The position numbers and the translations under genes were made by a program. 5,815 nt of DNA from Ignavibacteriales bacterium (GTDB lineage: Bacteria > Bacteroidota > Ignavibacteria > UBA10030 > SZUA-254), in NCBI GenBank assembly GCA_016207985.1, contig JACQYX010000281.1:1-5815 (forward strand), written 5' to 3'. Within the stretch, counting starts at the first letter, position 1, and each line of letters starts with the position of its first letter. Below, piece after piece: positions 4,305 to 5,815 of this stretch. The notes under the pieces are model-generated. The model saw only the letters and a list, made by a program, of their open reading frames with translations, was not told the DNA's origin and did no database searches.

Positions 4305-5815
4305 TATTTGAGGTTTCCGACCTTAACCTGTTTACCTTGGACAAACCCTTTTATACCTTGTCCAGAGGTTGATTCGAATTCTAGAACCGATTCTGTATCG
4401 ATTTCCTTAGACCGTGCATATTGAACAATTGCCTGGGCAAGAGGATGCTCGGAGTGTTTTTCAATGGAGGCAGCGTAATGAAGTACTTCCTTTTCGGTGA
4501 AGTGCTGAATAGGGTGGATCTCATTGACAGTCGGTTTACCAACTGTAATGGTTCCAGTTTTATCCAAAACAATCGTATCAATTTTATGTGCTGCTTCAAG
4601 CACCCGTGCGTTCTTAATAATAATTCCATGCTCCGCACCTTTTCCTGTACCAACCATAATCGCTGTTGGTGTCGCTAATCCAAGCGCACATGGACAAGCA
4701 ACAATCAAGACCGCTATCGCACCGAATATTGCATGTATAAGTCCAGCATCAGGATTGATAAACATCCATCCGATAAAAGAGAAAATAGCGATTGCTATGA
4801 CCGATGGAACGAATATCGAAGCAACTTTATCAGCGAGTAGTTGGATTGGTGCTTTCGAAGCTTGGGCTTCTTCCACCATCCTGACGATCTGGGAGAAGAG
4901 AGTATCCTTTCCAATCTTCTTTGCTTGAAATGTGAAACTCCCTGTTTGATTTATAGTTGCACCGATTACTTCACTTCCAATCCGCTTCTCGACCGGGATG
5001 CTTTCACCTGTAATCATTGATTCATCGACGAATGAGAATCCTTCAATAACGGTACCATCAACCGGTATTTTTTCTCCTGGTTTTACTCGTAGTACGTCAC
5101 CAACCATTACATTCTTTATGGAAATATCCATTTCATTGCCATTTCGGATCAGGTGTGCAGTTTTAGCTTGAAGATGGAAAAGTTTTTTAAGCGACTCGGA
5201 TGCTTTACCTTTCGCTTTTACTTCGAGCATTCTACCTAACAAGATAAGTGTTATGATAACGGCAGTCGTGTCGTAATAAGTTAAGGGATACTCTCCAATC
5301 GATGTAAATATCTCTGGAAAGAAAGTCGCTATCGCACTGAAAACAAAAGCGATAGTTGTGCCGACTGCAACTAATGTATTCATATCGGCGGTGAAATGTT
5401 TCAGCATCTTCCAGCAGCCGACCAAGAATCTTCTGCCCGACCATATCAGCACTGGAGCCGTAAGAACAAATAGCAAATAGTTCATCCAGAAGTACGAATG
5501 AGCGAAGAACATATTCAAGATTGAGATCGGCACCGTTAAGATAGCGCTTAGGATAAAATCCCTTTTCAATTCCTCATATTCTTTTTGCTCAAGATTTTCT
5601 TTTACGTCTTCGAGGTTATCTTCTTCTGTCGTAAGAACTTGATAGCCAATTTCTTCAATTGATTTCTTGATGCTTTCAATTGAAATCTTAGAATCGTCGA
5701 ATGCTATTGTTGCCGTTTCGGTTGCGAGATTGACCGAGGCCGAACCAACACCGTCTAACTTCGATAGATTTGTTTGAATACGATTGACACAGCTTGCACA
5801 GTGCATCCCTTGGAT
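4289..5815 (-). CDS. copA: Cu+ P-type ATPase, N-terminal part (partial at window edge, frame broken at 3' end)
   Basis: Inner-membrane ATPase family that exports Cu+ from the cytoplasm. Numbering from the Met at 5806 (an internal residue: I-Q-G precede it in frame to the edge): metal-binding HMA domain with GMHCASC (Cys3, Cys6) to about residue 65; TM helices near 82-103, 106-123, 143-165 and 176-193; actuator domain with TGES (266-269); helices near 331-350 and 357-378, the latter holding Cys-Pro-Cys (371-373); phosphorylation site Asp415 in DKTGT; N-domain ATP residues Glu449, His454 (SEHP), Gly482 and Gly484. CPC with the downstream YN/MxxSS identifies the Cu+ subtype, not Zn or Cd. After GNLKYCK the frame ends in TGA (4291-4289), where the homologue would continue. 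The true start and any promoter are outside the window. Confidence 0.9.
   Translation of the reverse strand: MQGMHCASCVNRIQTNLSKLDGVGSASVNLATETATIAFDDSKISIESIKKSIEEIGYQVLTTEEDNLEDVKENLEQKEYEELKRDFILSAILTVPISILNMFFAHSYFWMNYLLFVLTAPVLIWSGRRFLVGCWKMLKHFTADMNTLVAVGTTIAFVFSAIATFFPEIFTSIGEYPLTYYDTTAVIITLILLGRMLEVKAKGKASESLKKLFHLQAKTAHLIRNGNEMDISIKNVMVGDVLRVKPGEKIPVDGTVIEGFSFVDESMITGESIPVEKRIGSEVIGATINQTGSFTFQAKKIGKDTLFSQIVRMVEEAQASKAPIQLLADKVASIFVPSVIAIAIFSFIGWMFINPDAGLIHAIFGAIAVLIVACPCALGLATPTAIMVGTGKGAEHGIIIKNARVLEAAHKIDTIVLDKTGTITVGKPTVNEIHPIQHFTEKEVLHYAASIEKHSEHPLAQAIVQYARSKEIDTESVLEFESTSGQGIKGFVQGKQVKVGNLKYCKWD

Larger units (their letters stand above)
3813..5815 (-). pseudogene. copA: Composite broken copper-exporting ATPase gene (copA family), 5' end outside window
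   Basis: The two reading frames at 4289-5815 and 3813-4304 are one ancestral gene. The first ends in G-N-L-K-Y-C-K (end of N-domain region) and the second resumes at [14 protein letters not shown]. In intact family members such as Bacillus CopA about 55 residues separate these points, including the ADTIK hinge segment leading back into the P-domain. Here essentially all of them are missing and the frame has changed, so an internal deletion of about 160-170 bases, not a simple one-base slip, is inferred. All catalytic motifs outside the gap are intact, suggesting a recent event or an assembly collapse. Confidence 0.8.

Noticed and set aside
4524..4928. Plus-strand open frame of 134 codons within copA
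   Set aside because: It lies wholly antisense to highly conserved ATPase coding sequence (DKTGT, CPC) and has no recognisable domain; it is a mirror of the real gene's codon use. The same applies to the 107-codon plus-strand frame at 4101-4424.

Overview
The window is an AT-rich bacterial fragment. The two secreted-type proteins carry short signal peptides ending in '...AQ'. The secreted S9A prolyl oligopeptidase is of Flavobacterium-like length (705 residues), and strong Shine-Dalgarno sites are not universal. Together these suggest the Bacteroidota/Ignavibacteriota (FCB) side of the tree. This is inference from style; there is no rRNA or other phylogenetic marker here.

Layout, left to right. 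(1) The last 17 codons of an unidentified plus-strand gene (1-54). (2) A complete plus-strand secreted prolyl oligopeptidase (110-2227), with an unusual residue pair just before the catalytic serine. (3) A minus-strand gene for a 79-residue protein with a Cys/His zinc-finger-like pattern (2270-2509), possibly read from a leaderless mRNA. (4) A plus-strand MEMO/AmmeMemoRadiSam-B family gene. It is open from 2717 to 3631, but its real beginning (ribosome site, start codon, signal peptide and family N-terminal motif) lies at 2609-2716 and is cut by an in-frame TAA at codon 5. (5) A 181-bp convergent intergenic region (3632-3812). It holds a REP-like GTAG-hairpin element and three copies of a 13-14 nt sequence, two of which form a perfect 14-bp hairpin between the facing genes. 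(6) A minus-strand Cu+-transporting P1B-type ATPase (CopA family; 3813-5815). It runs off the right edge and is broken: roughly 55 codons are missing between the N-domain and the P-domain, and the two halves are in different frames.

The genes do not form an obvious pathway: strands alternate, and no AmmeMemoRadiSam partners or copper regulator or chaperone are visible. The most notable point is that two neighbouring convergent genes, the MEMO-like gene and copA, are both disrupted around a repeat-bearing intergenic region. Either this locus is decaying or the assembly has errors here; raw-read inspection would decide. I see no convincing new multi-gene system, tRNA, rRNA, CRISPR array or insertion sequence.
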